NCBI RefSeq assembly: GCF_000003815.2
Contig: NC_049985.1
Location: 22,739,862 to 22,803,861 of the forward strand
Reading direction: 5' to 3'
Source of the DNA: Branchiostoma floridae
Lineage: Eukaryota > Chordata > Leptocardii > Amphioxiformes > Branchiostomatidae
DNA: 64,000 nt
The notes beneath the pieces were generated by a model. It saw nothing but the letters and a program-made list of their open reading frames with translations, was not told the origin of the DNA and did not search any database. The translations under genes were made by a program, and so were the position numbers. Of the stretch, positions 23,546 through 34,267 are shown one piece after another (position 1 is the stretch's first letter; every line of letters begins with the position of its first letter).

Positions 23546-25230
23546 CTGCAAGGAACAGAAGGATTAAACATGGAGTAACAAAATCGCTTCTGGTGTTCGT
23601 GAACAAGCTGCTAGATAGGGTGCCCAAACCTACACCTCTTTTTCCCGACATCAAACATATCTGCTTCTAAATATTACGACTAAAGTATGTCCGGAACTTA
23701 AGATGCAAAAGCTGAAAGTTTTCCAGCAGTACCATGGTCACACACCAGAAGCCATCAAAATGACCTTCATTTTCCCTAACCGCTCCTGCAATTCTTGAAC
23801 AAACTGGTAGGGGCCAAAACCTACATATATTCTTCTTGATGCCAAAAAAAGCTATCTGCTACTAAAAATTAAGACATGTCCGAAACAAAAGAAACCTAAA
23901 CCAGACGTTCTGACGCAGTACAAAGGTCATGCAACAGGGGACCCCAAAACGACAGTAACCTTTGTCTTCTAAACAACTATGCACATACCAAATATCACTG
24001 TAATCAATCCAGAGGATCTAAAGTTATGCTGACCACAAATGTTCGGAGACACAAAAGCAAAACCACCATTTCCCATAGAGGTAATAAACATATATGTAAT
24101 ATACAAATGGGTTGAGGGGAATTTGAGGTTTAAGGGCTAAAATGTTGACAAATGCACAACTTGAAAACAGACATCCTAAAAGATCGAACGAACAATTCAC
24201 ACACAATCATTGTTCACCCAATAGTTTTGTGTTGCAGGGTGACTTAAGTCCTTGACTGTACATAGAATGACCCATAACAAGATCATTATGTAATAGGGGC
24301 ATCAGTTAGTATCTACTCGTACTTGTCATTGCCAACCATATATCATTAGGGGATGCTTTACAAAAGTAAATGTGTGGTTGACCTATCGAGAGGTAAATGT
24401 CTATAAATAGACATGATTTGATTGACACATGTTTGCTAGCCTTGACTGTCCAGTTTGGCAAACTATCAAGACTAAAGCCTGCTGTAGGGATGAAAACATT
24501 TGCTATCCTGCCAAGTTCTATCCAAAACAGTATCTATTTAATAACTCCTTGTATCTCGTATTCTATCTCATGAATGCTATCAGAGTCCTCTGTACACTCA
24601 CACGAGATAGTGTCACACTGAATTACGTTCAAAGCTGTGGAAGAAAAGCCCATACAAACTGTGTGTATTAGAAGTTACAGAGTTTTCTGTGTCGTTACCA
24701 TTACTCTAAAAGGCACGCGCTCTAAACGATGTGCCGGGAAGTCTATCAAACTGCCCTAAATTACAAATCAATTGCCCCCTAAAAGAACTTAAACGCTGAC
24801 TGGTTGCCAGTATACAAGTAAAATAATTTGTCCTAGTATATTCAAAGAAATATAAACAAAGATGGTTTAAGAATTGCTACGCATGATTAAAGATTGTACC
24901 ATTAGTTATGGCCTCTTCTTTGTAAGCAATAGAAAGATCTTTACCTTTAAACTGTGCCATAAATAACCTATAGAAACGCACTAGTCCTAAACGGGTAGAT
25001 CGGGTTACGCTTGTCGATATATTTCTTGATATACGGAAACTTTACGTCTTGATGAAAGATATGAATCCCCATGGGTAATTTGCAAGTGTAAGACCATAAA
25101 AAGTCCTGTTTGATCACGCCTTTCTTTCTTAGTAATGAGTTCACTGGTAGTTGTTGCACACACATGTACACACGAACGCATCGCCCTCTATACCCTAACT
25201 GCAGCATAGAAAATACACACGCATACTCAC
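23546..25230 (-). other. Intron of the OTU-like gene
   Basis: A 1.69-kb phase-0 intron, donor TAC|gtgagt (on minus) and acceptor ccttgcag. No nested gene recognised. Small frames at 24024-24206, 24429-24671 and 24968-25207 are unsupported. Confidence 0.8.
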
Positions 25231-25404
25231 GTATGGGTTCGAACGCAGCCAGGACACCACTTTGCGTCGGACTTCCGTAGCGGAGGGTTTGCCATCCAAG
25301 TGGCGGGCCACGGCGTGGAAGAGGCAGTTTCCATCCCCCGGTACGGACTCCATAACCTCCAAACCCTCCGATCTCAACCGCCCCGACAAGCCATAATCCG
25401 CCAT
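25231..25404 (-). CDS. OTU-family deubiquitinase-like protein, exon 1 (catalytic Asp/Cys)
   Basis: First coding exon, 58 codons, starting at the ATG in a strong context (ctaagATGg) and giving MADYGLSGRLRSEGLEVMES. It contains VPGDGNCLFHAVARHL, the OTU catalytic loop D-G-N-C-L-F; Asp24 and Cys27 are the expected catalytic pair. The exon ends with WLRSNPY and the donor gtgagt, phase 0, in agreement with exon 2. The frame stays open upstream to about 25515 without another ATG, so residues before MADYG are taken as 5' UTR. Together with exon 2 the Asp/Cys/His triad is complete, so the enzyme is probably active. OTUD-type orthology is not resolved by eye. Confidence 0.9.
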
Positions 25405-26257
25405 CTTAGATTTTGTTTTTTTACACTGCCTCTTCGTCTCTTCACACAAACGCCGTGTTGGTTGGAAAATCTTTCTTCTCTCTCCGAGCTGTTGCCGACT
25501 ACACAATCCGTCCACTCACCAGTTCGCCCTCCTCCTGTACTGTTTAACTTGTGGAGGCGGTATGTTGCCTATCAAGTTGCGATATTGTTGTCGTCATCGA
25601 GTGACAAACGAGTCTGTCCGACTATTTTTGGTACGAAATATGTAGAGGGGGAATGCCTGTTATGTTATGTGGTTCCTCACGGGGTATACGTGTCTCTCTA
25701 TCCTTGACACGTTAGTGGTTCATAGTGGGCCGAGATAGGGACCAGTATCTTCCCGATTTACTAGAGAGAAATACTCTACCACCGCGCCACTGTGAATGCA
25801 AATTTTACCCGCTTCCTAGATCGATACACTCATGAAACATTTAGGTGAGCTCAGAGCGAAAACGATGGCGAGAAACGACACTTCAAAAGTGTGCAGATAC
25901 AAGAGTTATTACCGCGCAAAGCTCCGTCCCTTTGTTGATTGATATCCGAGGTGTAATATGAGAGGTAGTCACTTGTTGCCAGTGCTTTTATTGGCTGTGT
26001 GGAGTTATGACGAATGTGATGGGACATTGCTGGGTTGAAAGGGGGGCCAGACGACTGTAATGCGAACCCTCTAGTGGCCAAGAATCTCGGCGCTGATATA
26101 AACCCACCGTATTACAAAGGAAATGACAAAAAAGATAAATTCTGGGCTGGATTGCAGATGCGTTAGGGTGCTATTTTGTAACATATGGTGGAAATTCAAG
26201 TACGGGGTCGTGGTAGAGATATTGATTGTGTCACATATCGTGATTTGCTGTGCTGGT
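25405..26257. other. Upstream region of the OTU-like gene
   Basis: The first 200 bp are GC-richer and presumably hold the 5' UTR and promoter of the minus-strand OTU gene. No TATA box is obvious. Frames on the plus strand at 25300-25707 are opposite-strand shadows. Confidence 0.4.
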
Positions 26258-26461
26258 AATGGTGGTATCTCACTGCACTTGGGGCACTGCTGGGTTCCAA
26301 AGATTACTCAACGAATTTCAGAGATTAAAAAAATTGTGCATTTTGATGGTTTCTCGGTCATACTTTTACGTATTACGCAAATATAATACAACAGCGCCGC
26401 AGTGAGAGAACCCCACAGTGCCGCACCGGTGCCCCAAGTGCAGTGAGATACTACCTTAATC
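26258..26461. mobile_element. MITE, family A (TAA-flanked)
   Basis: The left end is 'taatggtggtatctcactgc' followed by acttggggca. The right end is 'ccgcaccggtgccccaagtg' followed by cagtgagatactaccttaa, its inverse. The interior has 'caacgaatttcagagat' and 'cggtcatacttttacgtatt', found in most MITEs of this window. It is flanked by TAA/TTA trinucleotides, as in PIF/Harbinger-type MITEs (inference). Confidence 0.85.
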
Positions 26462-27044
26462 CCAATATTCCTGTAGTGCAGGTGTGCAGTTATGCGATCT
26501 TTACCAATATTTACGGCATTGGTAGGGTTGAAACTTGTATTTGAAGAGTCATGAGAAATATAGAAACATTGGTCATTTTTTAATGTGCAAAGTTGTACAT
26601 TCAAGCAACAAAGCCAGATCGTATCTGCCTGTACAATATTGTTGAGTACATTTATCTGCCCCCTTCCGTTCTCTTTCAAACAAGAGATACAGAAAGTGAA
26701 AAGAAATTAAAGCTTTATCCGTGAATATTTAAAAAAACAAACCCATCACATTTAATTTCTGAACTCAATCTTATAAACATTAACTTCATGCAAACCTTTT
26801 ACTAAGAGAATGTCTGTAGGTGACACGGAAAACTTGTTAGAAGGTATTGACTTTAAACAATCATTCTCTATAATTTCTGGTAGATTTAAGTTTTACTGTG
26901 AAAACATATTATGTTTTCCATTGTTATAATTACACGTTTGTCGTAGTACTTGAAGGATATTGTTATGTATTGTATTTGCAATATTGTAATGTTATCATTT
27001 CTTCACATGTTGAGGAGGTGTATATGGTAGAAATAGAGCCAAGA
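26462..27044. other. Intergenic, nothing recognised
   Basis: AT-rich. The frames at 26308-26679 and 26898-27113 are chance frames partly in repeats. Confidence 0.5.
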
Positions 27045-27300
27045 AATGTTAGTGTGAATGTTTTGAGTTCCAATGAATGTTATGTCGCCAGTCCCGACCT
27101 TGACAAGCTATGAGTACGAAACATCTAGGTTCGACGTCCTCAGTACAGTCCTGCCCTCTAGCGGTTTATGTTGGACGCGCACGTCACGTTTCCACTGTGT
27201 GGTGCAATACAGAACAGCTCCGCAACGTGGCGCTAGATGAGAAGAGTCATCGAGCTACATCCATTGTTTCAGTGCTGGTGACAGTTTGGAGGAGACATTT
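27045..27300 (+). repeat. Dispersed repeat, copy 1 (partner at 35999)
   Basis: Shares with 35999-36232, in the same orientation: 'gttccaatgaatgttatg' variants, 'ctgccctctagcggtttatg', 'aatacagaacagctccgcaa', 'cgtggcgctagatga' and 'gacagtttggaggagacatt'. The inner segment is bounded by inverted-repeat-like 'ccctctagcgg' and 'ggcgctagatga'. Non-coding. Confidence 0.75.
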
Positions 27301-27981
27301 TGTTTTGGGGGTGACGCTTCAGGGGCTATTCTTATAGTATAGAGAGCGTCCGTTTGACAAGAATTCCCAAAATTCCGCAGGCATGTCAGGAATTTTTCTA
27401 CAGGCATGTGTAGTTGCATCATTTTGTCAATCTTCTCTTCTTAACTGGCAAAACAGGGCAAGCTCTAAATTTAGATCTTGATACCGTAAAAGATCTTCAT
27501 TTTCTATAAGTTGTTTATTGGTTCAATGCAAGAACACTAAAATATACTGCAGCGTCATCTGCACAGCAGAATACGCTGAATTGCGCACTTTAGAATAATA
27601 CATTATGCAAACATACAAGGGAATGTTATCATACAAGGAATAAAATAAAAACAGTTACTACAAAAAACTTCTTATGATATAATTGCAAAGTAGTGAAAAA
27701 AGACTGGAATAGATGTTGTTGATAAATAGATATTGGAGATGTTTTAAGGTACTTGTATTCAGAAGTTGCGTGAAATATGTCATGGAGCTGTTTTAATAGC
27801 GGTTAGTTTTTGGCAATGTTAAGAACAAAAATATAGGATTCTGTCCACCCTTTCTGACCACAAATATAACACAATGAAGGAAGCTTTTTGGAAAACGTTT
27901 TTCACACGTTTGCATATTTTTGTGGGGTTCCCAGAGGATGTCAATCATACGATTTAATCCACTTAGCCTTAAGTTCTTATC
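27301..27981. other. 3' flank of the acetyltransferase-like gene
   Basis: On the minus strand this is the 3' UTR and downstream region of the gene at 27982-30592. A minus-strand AATAAA (tttatt at 27514-27519) is a possible polyadenylation signal about 465 bp after the stop. No other feature seen. Confidence 0.4.
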
Positions 27982-28557
27982 TCACAAGTGGCTGGATAAT
28001 ATGTCAATTTCAATCATGATAACTTCACTCTTCCTATCCAGCAGATTTTCCATCTGCAAAGCATCCCTGCAAAACTGGTGGATTGGATCCTCCAGCTCAG
28101 CAAGACCGACAAACACACTCAGTTGTATGGCTTCGTTTTTGTTGTTCCGGCTTACGTCCTCTAGGTGTTTCAGTAGATGTCTTCGGACGGTTAAGTCGTT
28201 CATAGCGTAGATAGTAACGGACATCATCCTCGCTGCAGCTGTTGGATACGTGTTGGCAAGACTAAGGCTAGCTTCTCCCTTGTAGTGTAACATGTAAATC
28301 TTAAAATTGTGTGCTTGTAGAAGCTTTAAATTGGCGGGGCGTAGGGTTAAAGGGTCCCAGTCTACAAGTATGATGGGTTTGCCGTCGTAGCCACCGAACG
28401 CTCCCGCGGGAAGCCATTTCTGTACAGCCGTACAGAAGTCGTCGTCTGCGGTCTGTAGAGGCACGACGTCCGGTAAGCCGGTCGTGTCCAGTTGAGCCAG
28501 CTGAGCAGGGTCCTGTCGCCACCAGAGGTCGGGTCCACCCTTGTACTCTATGAAGGG
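27982..28557 (-). CDS. Histidine N-acetyltransferase-like (NAT16/HISAT type), exon 3
   Basis: Last exon, 191 codons plus TGA. It begins after a TAG acceptor in phase 0 (PFIEYKGGPDLWWRQDPAQL) and ends VIMIEIDILSSHL. This is the C-terminal half characteristic of NAT16/HISAT proteins, with no simple motif. Recognisable blocks are WLPAGAFGGYDGKPIILVDWDPL, in which a 'W-L-P...G...I-V-D-W.P' pattern matches my memory of the family, and YKGEASLSLANTYPTAAARMMSVTIYA. The gene product is 327 residues, about the family's usual length. The ATG-less start reported by simple frame finding is not the real start, because splicing joins upstream exons. Confidence 0.82.
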   Translation of the reverse strand, partial: PFIEYKGGPDLWWRQDPAQLAQLDTTGLPDVVPLQTADDDFCTAVQKWLPAGAFGGYDGKPIILVDWDPLTLRPANLKLLQAHNFKIYMLHYKGEASLSLANTYPTAAARMMSVTIYAMNDLTVRRHLLKHLEDVSRNNKNEAIQLSVFVGLAELEDPIHQFCRDALQMENLLDRKSEVIMIEIDILSSHL

Positions 28558-29467
28558 CTAAAAATATATATTTTATTTCAGATTGAATAAAACGCGCAGT
28601 TAAGATTAATTATAAGTACATCATATGAGGTAAGATTTGTTTTACTGTAGAACAATAACCACGTTTAACTTTGCGAGGACGCGTGCGCAGCAACAGGAAT
28701 CATGTAAAGGAAAAGGTCCCTGGTCAGATTCAGATTCAGCTTTATTTCTGATTGACTCGGCATGTGATATTCAATATGAGATACAAAATACACACGAAAT
28801 GCGCCGTTAGACATTGATGCATAAATGCAACTTTTAAAATTAGACAGCGATCGGATTAAAATCTAGACATAACAAATTAATAATCTTTACTGATTAACTA
28901 GCATTGTGGTACAATAATCGTAGAGAACGGGGCGCAAATGACAGTTCATGTCTCTTGGCTTTACTTCCAGATGCCGTGTATCAGGCTTCCCGACGAAGAC
29001 TGTACGAACTGTCCTGAGATGAAGTAAAGAACTCCCTCAGCGGAGAGCTACTGTCCCGCAGCATGTTTTGTAGAGTTTTCAGCGTCGTTGCGTACCGTCT
29101 GTCAGATAGTGACGGCGCAGAGAGTCAGATCTATGGGATGCTAATGATTCTAAGACAGCGCCTCTGCATGGCTTTTAGCTTGTCTAACAGGTGTTTCGGG
29201 AGTCCTCCCCACACAGGGGGGGGGGGGGGGCATACTCTAGTGAGGGACGAATGAATGTTAAATAGATAAGACATATCAGGAGATATATCACGTTTGGACG
29301 GGGCATACTGCAAGTCAAGACAATGATCTTAACGTAGTCAGCTTCCTTCGCTTTTGACACACAACTCACAATTCCTGTCACAATTCCTGTCCTGGGAAAC
29401 TATGATCGGGCTTCTTCTAACCTTTACGACTTACACAGCAAGAAATATTCTCTAAAAGTGAACCTAC
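28558..29467 (-). other. Intron 2 of the acetyltransferase-like gene
   Basis: A phase-0 intron on the minus strand from donor ATG|gtaggt (29467) to acceptor tttttag (28558). Most of it is a non-LTR retrotransposon 3' relic. Confidence 0.8.
28715..29310 (-). mobile_element. Non-LTR retrotransposon (LINE) 3' relic
   Basis: Minus-strand translation in shifting frames gives a reverse-transcriptase C-terminal signature: 'FIRPSLEYA', 'PVWGGLPKHLLDKLKAMQRR' and 'CLRIISIP', then 'LSDRRYATTLKTLQNMLRDS' and 'KPDTRHLEVKPRDMNCHL'. A 15-G homopolymer (29216-29230 on plus) breaks the frame between EYA and PVWGG, and further stops and shifts show it is dead. The 3' end carries tandem 'tgaatctgaatctga' after 'aataaagc', like the short-repeat tails of CR1-type LINEs. 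Confidence 0.82.
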
Positions 29468-29698
29468 CATCCTGAAAAGTTCGGACTTGTACTTCCGTAG
29501 TTTCTTCGTGAAGTCGTTGACAGTGGATGCCGTGCCTCGTTTATACCTTGCTGTCGGGCGGTTCTGTCGGATCCAGGTGTCTTGATGCTCCTCCAACTTC
29601 CAGATGACTCCTTTGTTTCTCCACGCTGAAGCGACTCTTCCTGACGTACTGATGAAGGCCCTTCCTTCCTCTGTGATGGTTGCCATTAGTAGGCCTAC
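29468..29698 (-). CDS. Histidine N-acetyltransferase-like, exon 2 (acetyl-CoA site)
   Basis: Internal exon of 77 codons, phase 0 at both ends (acceptor ttttcgtag, donor ATG|gtaggt). It begins VGLLMATITEEGRAFISTSG. The block SGRVASAWRNKGVIWKLEEH corresponds to GNAT motif A: the R-x-x-G of WRNKG (Arg86-Gly89 of the protein) is the acetyl-CoA pyrophosphate-binding turn. The usual Gly/Ala two residues after Gly89 is not obvious. The exon ends KYKSELFRM. A start at the internal ATG (29686) is unlikely because VGLL continues the preceding exon's beta strand. Confidence 0.85.
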
Positions 29699-30415
29699 CT
29701 ACGAAAACAGAGGAACTTAAGTATGCATGCATGTGGTTATACATGTGCGTTTTTGTTTGTAATGAGGAATTAATTTGCATGACTACGTTACAATTTGCAT
29801 GATTGAGAATGAAATTATATAATAATTCCATTGTTTTCAATAGATACCCTTAAATAAATGTCACATATTATTCATGACTGGTGTAACATAAACAAATGCC
29901 AAATATGCAAATGAGGCATTAATTTGCATAATCAATGCAAAAAATGATAGAACTTCATAGATGGTGGGAATTTAATTCTTGTAACATGTGTATGTAAGTC
30001 AATGATGAATATCACCATGCATAAGATATGTAAATGTATATATCATTTACATGAAATAGACGTAAATTTATAAATCATTTACATAAAATCTACAAACGTT
30101 CTCAATATTCTATGGAGGTATGAAGTCACCGAACTCTAGTTATTTTTGCGACACTTTGAAACCGCATTGTTGACACCGCATGAAACAGTCACTGTATACT
30201 ACTTTATTGTGTAAATACTACAGGTGTGTTTATATTTACATAAGGGCAGCGACACTTATAAGTTATAGCTTAACCAGTAAAAAAATGCCCTGCAGCTATA
30301 ACGTTAGCTGAGGAAGGTGACAGACGGTCACCGAAACGTGAGTGAAAATTAAACAACTGTTGTGTCTAACATGTTAACGTCATATCCGGTATGATACTCT
30401 GTAATCATAACTCAC
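29699..30415 (-). other. Intron 1 of the acetyltransferase-like gene
   Basis: A phase-0 intron from donor GTG|gtgagt (30415 downward on minus) to acceptor cgtag. AT-rich, with repeated 'atttgcat'/'catttacat' blocks around 29770-30080. A 'gacagacggtcaccgaaacg' motif at 30319-30338 is typical of dispersed invertebrate repeats. Confidence 0.8.
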
Positions 30416-30592
30416 CACTTGTGTTCCCGCCACCGCCAGGAAAATCGTGGTGTCTGGATTATCCAAGAAGGAGTGAAAGAACTCCGGCAGGTAGTCGGTG
30501 TCGCCATAGATCTCCTTAGACATGCGTATCACCGCGTCATAATCATCGTGCGACGCCAGACGATAGGACAGATTCGTACTCTGCTCTGCCAT
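30416..30592 (-). CDS. Histidine N-acetyltransferase-like, exon 1
   Basis: First coding exon, 59 codons: MAEQSTNLSYRLASHDDYDA, then VIRMSKEIYGDTDYLPEFFH and SFLDNPDTTIFLAVAGTQV. The arrangement 'A...DYD.V...S..IYG..DYLP..FH.WL.DP...' is a strong match to the N terminus of NAT16/HISAT GNAT proteins. These acetylate histidine or related small substrates; amphioxus is known to have many NAT16-like genes (from memory). There is no signal peptide, so the protein is probably cytosolic. The substrate of this copy cannot be read from sequence. Confidence 0.88.
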
Positions 30593-30940
30593 GACGAACT
30601 GGGGGAGGGGGGCTCAGTGGACCTGTTGTACTACATGTAGTTCATGTAGTTCATCCCAAAAAAACACCGCACGCAGGTGGTTTACAACTTGCAATGAAAC
30701 GGAGCTCTTCCTTGTGTCCTGGGTGAGTGACACAAACTGACTAGCTGCCTAGTAGCGCAAGAGAAAATGTCACGCCACGGCTATTTCTAATGCAGCCCCG
30801 CTGAACTTCATACAACTTTACGTGTAGTAAGAAAGGTCGAGTGACGTCACGCACGTTTCGGGTCAAATGTAAGTCGGGGTTCGGATGACACTCTGTCCGC
30901 CTAACCTTGAATCCAGTCTCCTTGTGCACGTGGCACGCCC

Positions 30941-31180
30941 TACCGTAGTTAGTGTAGGCTCTCTACGGGGCCATGTGCAGCTCTCAGCCGCCCGGGTAAT
31001 CTTTCGCACCCGGTAGAATTTTCACACGGTTAGAATTTGCCCAGTGGCAGTTAATTGCCGGCCACGAAGGTAACTCCCACTGGGCAAAGTCTAACCGCGT
31101 GGAAATTCTACCGATGTGAACGATTACCCCGGCGGCTGAGAGCTGCAGTGGCCCCGTAGAGGCCTATACTAACTACGGTT
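30941..31180. mobile_element. Near-perfect 240-bp foldback element
   Basis: The left arm, 30941-31050 (taccgtagttagtgtaggct, then ctacggggcc, then cagctctcagccgcc), pairs with the right arm, 31074-31180 (ggcggctgagagctgcagtg, then gccccgtag, then tataactaacta-like end aactacggt). The loop is about 23 bp (ttaattgccggccacgaagg). About 90% of arm positions match by eye. It lies about 350 bp upstream of the acetyltransferase-like start codon. Confidence 0.92.
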
Positions 31181-32320
31181 TATCCCATTTTAAGCACACT
31201 TTGTATATCGTACGAATAGAGACAACAAGCATGGTGTTTATAAAAACACAGGCGACGAAAGGTTACGATGGAATAGTTGTTTGTTTGTTTGTTTTATTAA
31301 GACCTCTGCTGTCATAGACACCCTTTGTCTCTGATGTGGACTGTCTGTGCCTTGACAGTATATGATTGAATGAATTACCTTAATTGTAAACGGTGCAATG
31401 CATGGCAGCAACTATTACACAGAGTGTGAAATAAAGGTATTGGGTAAGACTGAATATCCTAATTACTATAACAATAAATGCTAGCATACATTTCGATTTC
31501 AATCGAGCGGAGATTATCATGAGTGTCAGTATATTTTCTGATAACAACGCTGTCTCTTATATTTGCCTATTTTTGCGTTGTGCCATTGAAGATTATTTAT
31601 ATTTATATACATTCAAATCTGTCTGTAGCATCTAGTCTCTTAAAATCTGATCTACTTGATTCTAGAAATGTTAATAACTTACGACGTAACGTATTATATC
31701 TAGAATAATCCACGACGAAGTGGAATTCATTTTCATATGGATAAAATGTTGGTTTTTTAGGGGATTAATCGCCTCATGGCCGATTGACAATGTCACAATG
31801 GTGACCCTAAGTAGCCCATTGATAGTCCCAAAGCACAGACTGCCAGACCAGCTGCAGGACATCTGGAGCGAATTACAGCCCATTTCAGTATACCGTGCCC
31901 GTGGGGACATCTGTGTCTGTTAAATCATAACACTCGCACCACCTGTACAACTGGAACCCGAACTCAGGGGACAGTGTTAAACAGGTGCCCACTGACAAGC
32001 TTAGTACTGGGAGTTCATGGGGACATCTGTGGAAACGTTTCACTCGCACCACCGCCTGTACAACTGGGTCCTAAGCTCAGGGGACAGTGTACTAGTACCC
32101 ACTGTCACGTTATTGAATATTGTTGACGCAAATTTTACATCAATAAATCTAAATCTTACATTAGAATCTCAAATAGGCTATGCAACAAAGAAGTGCAATA
32201 TCAGCATGGTCAAGTGAGCTGAGAGTGAGTAAATAACTTCCAATCCACGCAGACAGAGGGTGGCACTGATTTAAGCTGGTACTGACACGGCTGGGTACAT
32301 CTAAGAAAAGGATAAAACAA
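31181..32320. other. Intergenic, nothing recognised beyond small repeats
   Basis: A (gttt)n run at about 31278-31294 is followed by sequence like LINE 3' tails ('ttattaagacctctgctgtc'). The block 31890-31990 is partly repeated at 32010-32105 ('actcgcaccacc', 'ctgtacaactgg', 'ctcaggggacagtgt'), a local duplication of about 105 bp. Frames here are unsupported. Confidence 0.5.
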
Positions 32321-32825
32321 CTTTAAGTTTCAAGCGATACAAAACAGAGCTTCCAGGATCACCCTTGGATGCGACAGGTCCGACGGGTCCAGAGACTCTT
32401 TACAGTTTACTGCAGGTGCTAACGTTAGTGCCGTTAAACTTGAAAAACATGATCCAGCAGAAAACTTAGTGAAATTTCATGAGTCATGAAAACAAACCAT
32501 CAGTGTCAATATGTAAACTACTCGCAATGCAAGATCACTGTTATCATCGATCAGACCAAATCTTCAAAGTCAGAAAATATCCACTCTCTGAAACCCAGAA
32601 CAAATTTAAATGCTCAAAACTGATAATTTCTGCACAGAATGTCTACCACCTGGAATAGTTTGCTGTAAGGAAATTAGTTTTGTCCCATTGTTCATGGATC
32701 TTACGTAGACTTCCTACTTTTTGTGACTCTTTTGAAAAGTTGCTGTATATGATATTTTCCTGTGGCTGTGTGTTATCTAGATTTGTTCCATGGATATTGA
32801 TGAATAAAGGATAACAAGAAGAATA
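32320..32825 (+). mobile_element. Possible LINE 3' relic
   Basis: Plus-strand translation gives 'FKFQAIQNRASRITLG', like the 'LQ.IQNRA.R.I.G' segment of non-LTR reverse transcriptases. It is followed, after stops and shifts, by 'VYHLE/STTWNSL'-like and 'SFEKLLY'-like pieces and an A-rich end 'gaataaaggataacaagaag'. Degraded; class not determined. Confidence 0.45.
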
Positions 32826-32999
32826 CAGATGCTATAGACATTGTAAAAGCTAATCGTGTAAACAAATAAATTCATAGAATGTTACCAATATAGGTATAGA
32901 TAGCTGTGTTCTAAGTACTGTTATCAATTACCACAGAAAGCTTTTGTCCCAGTGCGATATGATTGATGACCAGATGGACTGACAGCTGGGCGGAGATTT

Positions 33000-33277
33000 G
33001 TATGGAAAGCAGGGTGGACGTTATTTGTTGGGAGGAAAAGTGGGAGGAGAGAAGGGCGGACCTTATTGGGTGTTTACATGTTAGATCAACCCAAAGGCGG
33101 AGCACAGAGATAGGGAAGAGCATTCGAGAACTTTTGAGTGAACACAATAGACCCTCCAGTGATGGGAGCAGACGTACTGGATGGGAGCAGACGTAATCAG
33201 GCGTCTAGTCTATCATCGTTCAGGCAATCTTTGGCCGAGTTTTCTTGGGGACAGACGGACACAGAACAGCACAAAAG
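33000..33277 (+). promoter_or_regulatory. Candidate 5' non-coding exon with donor
   Basis: A GC- and purine-rich block ends at a consensus donor (caaaag|gtgagt at 33278). It contains a short direct repeat 'gatgggagcagacgta' (33161 and 33181). It could be an alternative first exon of the small gene at 34204-35143. No transcript evidence is available. The open frame 32963-33196 runs through it but is not convincing. Confidence 0.3.
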
Positions 33278-34089
33278 GTGAGTGATCATCATTTTCCAGC
33301 TTCATATATTACGTATCCTTGTCCAAACTATTATGTGGTTGTTTCTAATTGTTCTAGTTGTCTCGACGAACCTACCCAGGGTTAGCCTACTTGCTAGACT
33401 GTTCTGTTTCTTCAAAATTCTAGAGCTAACTGACAGACCATCTCATTGGCTGACATGACAAGGAATTTTACCACAGACACCCCTAAGTTAGACCAATTAA
33501 AAAAAAGAAACTGTGCAATGAATTCTCTCGCTTACTAGACAGGATAGCATGCTGTTGGGGGGAAAAGTCTTTGTTCTCTTTGTTTCCCATGGTCAGCTGC
33601 GTAACTTAACACGTGCTAACTCATAAATCACTAGGGCATGGGGGGGGGGGGGGCACACCTGCGATGCAAATGTTTAGCCGCATGCTTGGGATAGGGCATA
33701 CCAAATAATTCTATGGATGCTATCATAGTGAGCGTTGATTGCAAACGAATTTGTTGTCAAAATATAATTTGTCACATTTTCTGGAGTTACACTTTAGGAC
33801 ATTTTGGGTTATATGTCATTGAATTTGATTATGTATGGGCGTAAGTAAAGACATCAGAGCCCACATTCCCCTCTTTATATGTTAAGGGTTAACATGTTTA
33901 TCTTGAATGTATAGCAAGAATTTAATTTTGAATGAGGGCCACAGCCTTAGAACCATGTGTATGAGTTACAGTAGTCTGGTTAGTGAAACATATACAGTCA
34001 AAATGATTTCAGTTTTGTTATTTTATGTACATTGACATATTCCTAGAATTTCTTTCGCCGCACATGCGTTGTGACCTCTGTGAAGGGCT

Positions 34090-34097
34090 TATATAAG
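34090..34097 (+). promoter_or_regulatory. TATA box of the small three-exon gene
   Basis: ggcttatataagatag gives TATATAAG about 120 bp upstream of the ATG at 34211. A start site near 34118-34122 would give a 5' UTR of about 90 nt. An E-box (cacgtg core in gcacgtgtgc) lies at about 34128-34137. Confidence 0.5.
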
Positions 34098-34210
34098 ATA
34101 GTTTGTTCAATGCCCAACTTGAGTACCGCACGTGTGCTCACGAAGGTGAAGTCGAAGATATTTGTTACTTACCTTTGAATTAAACGCCAAGGGGTATCTT
34201 TAGCCAAAAT

Positions 34211-34267
34211 ATGAGAAGAAGATATGGTGTTTCAAATGAAAAGTTTGAAAGAAAATCCCCTCGGAAG
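34211..34267 (+). CDS. Small basic protein, coding exon 1 (unrecognised gene)
   Basis: Too short to be seen as a frame but has full gene structure: a TATA box at 34090, ATG in acceptable context (aaatATGA), and 19 codons reading MRRRYGVSNEKFERKSPRK up to a consensus donor AAG|gtacgt in phase 0. Joined to 34616-34725 and 35098-35143 it gives a 70-residue protein rich in Arg, Lys and Gln, with no signal peptide or membrane segment. All three junction phases agree (0, then 2/1). I do not recognise a family. A tag acceptor at 34201-34203 would allow an upstream non-coding exon (33000-33277) as an alternative to the TATA promoter. Confidence 0.55.
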
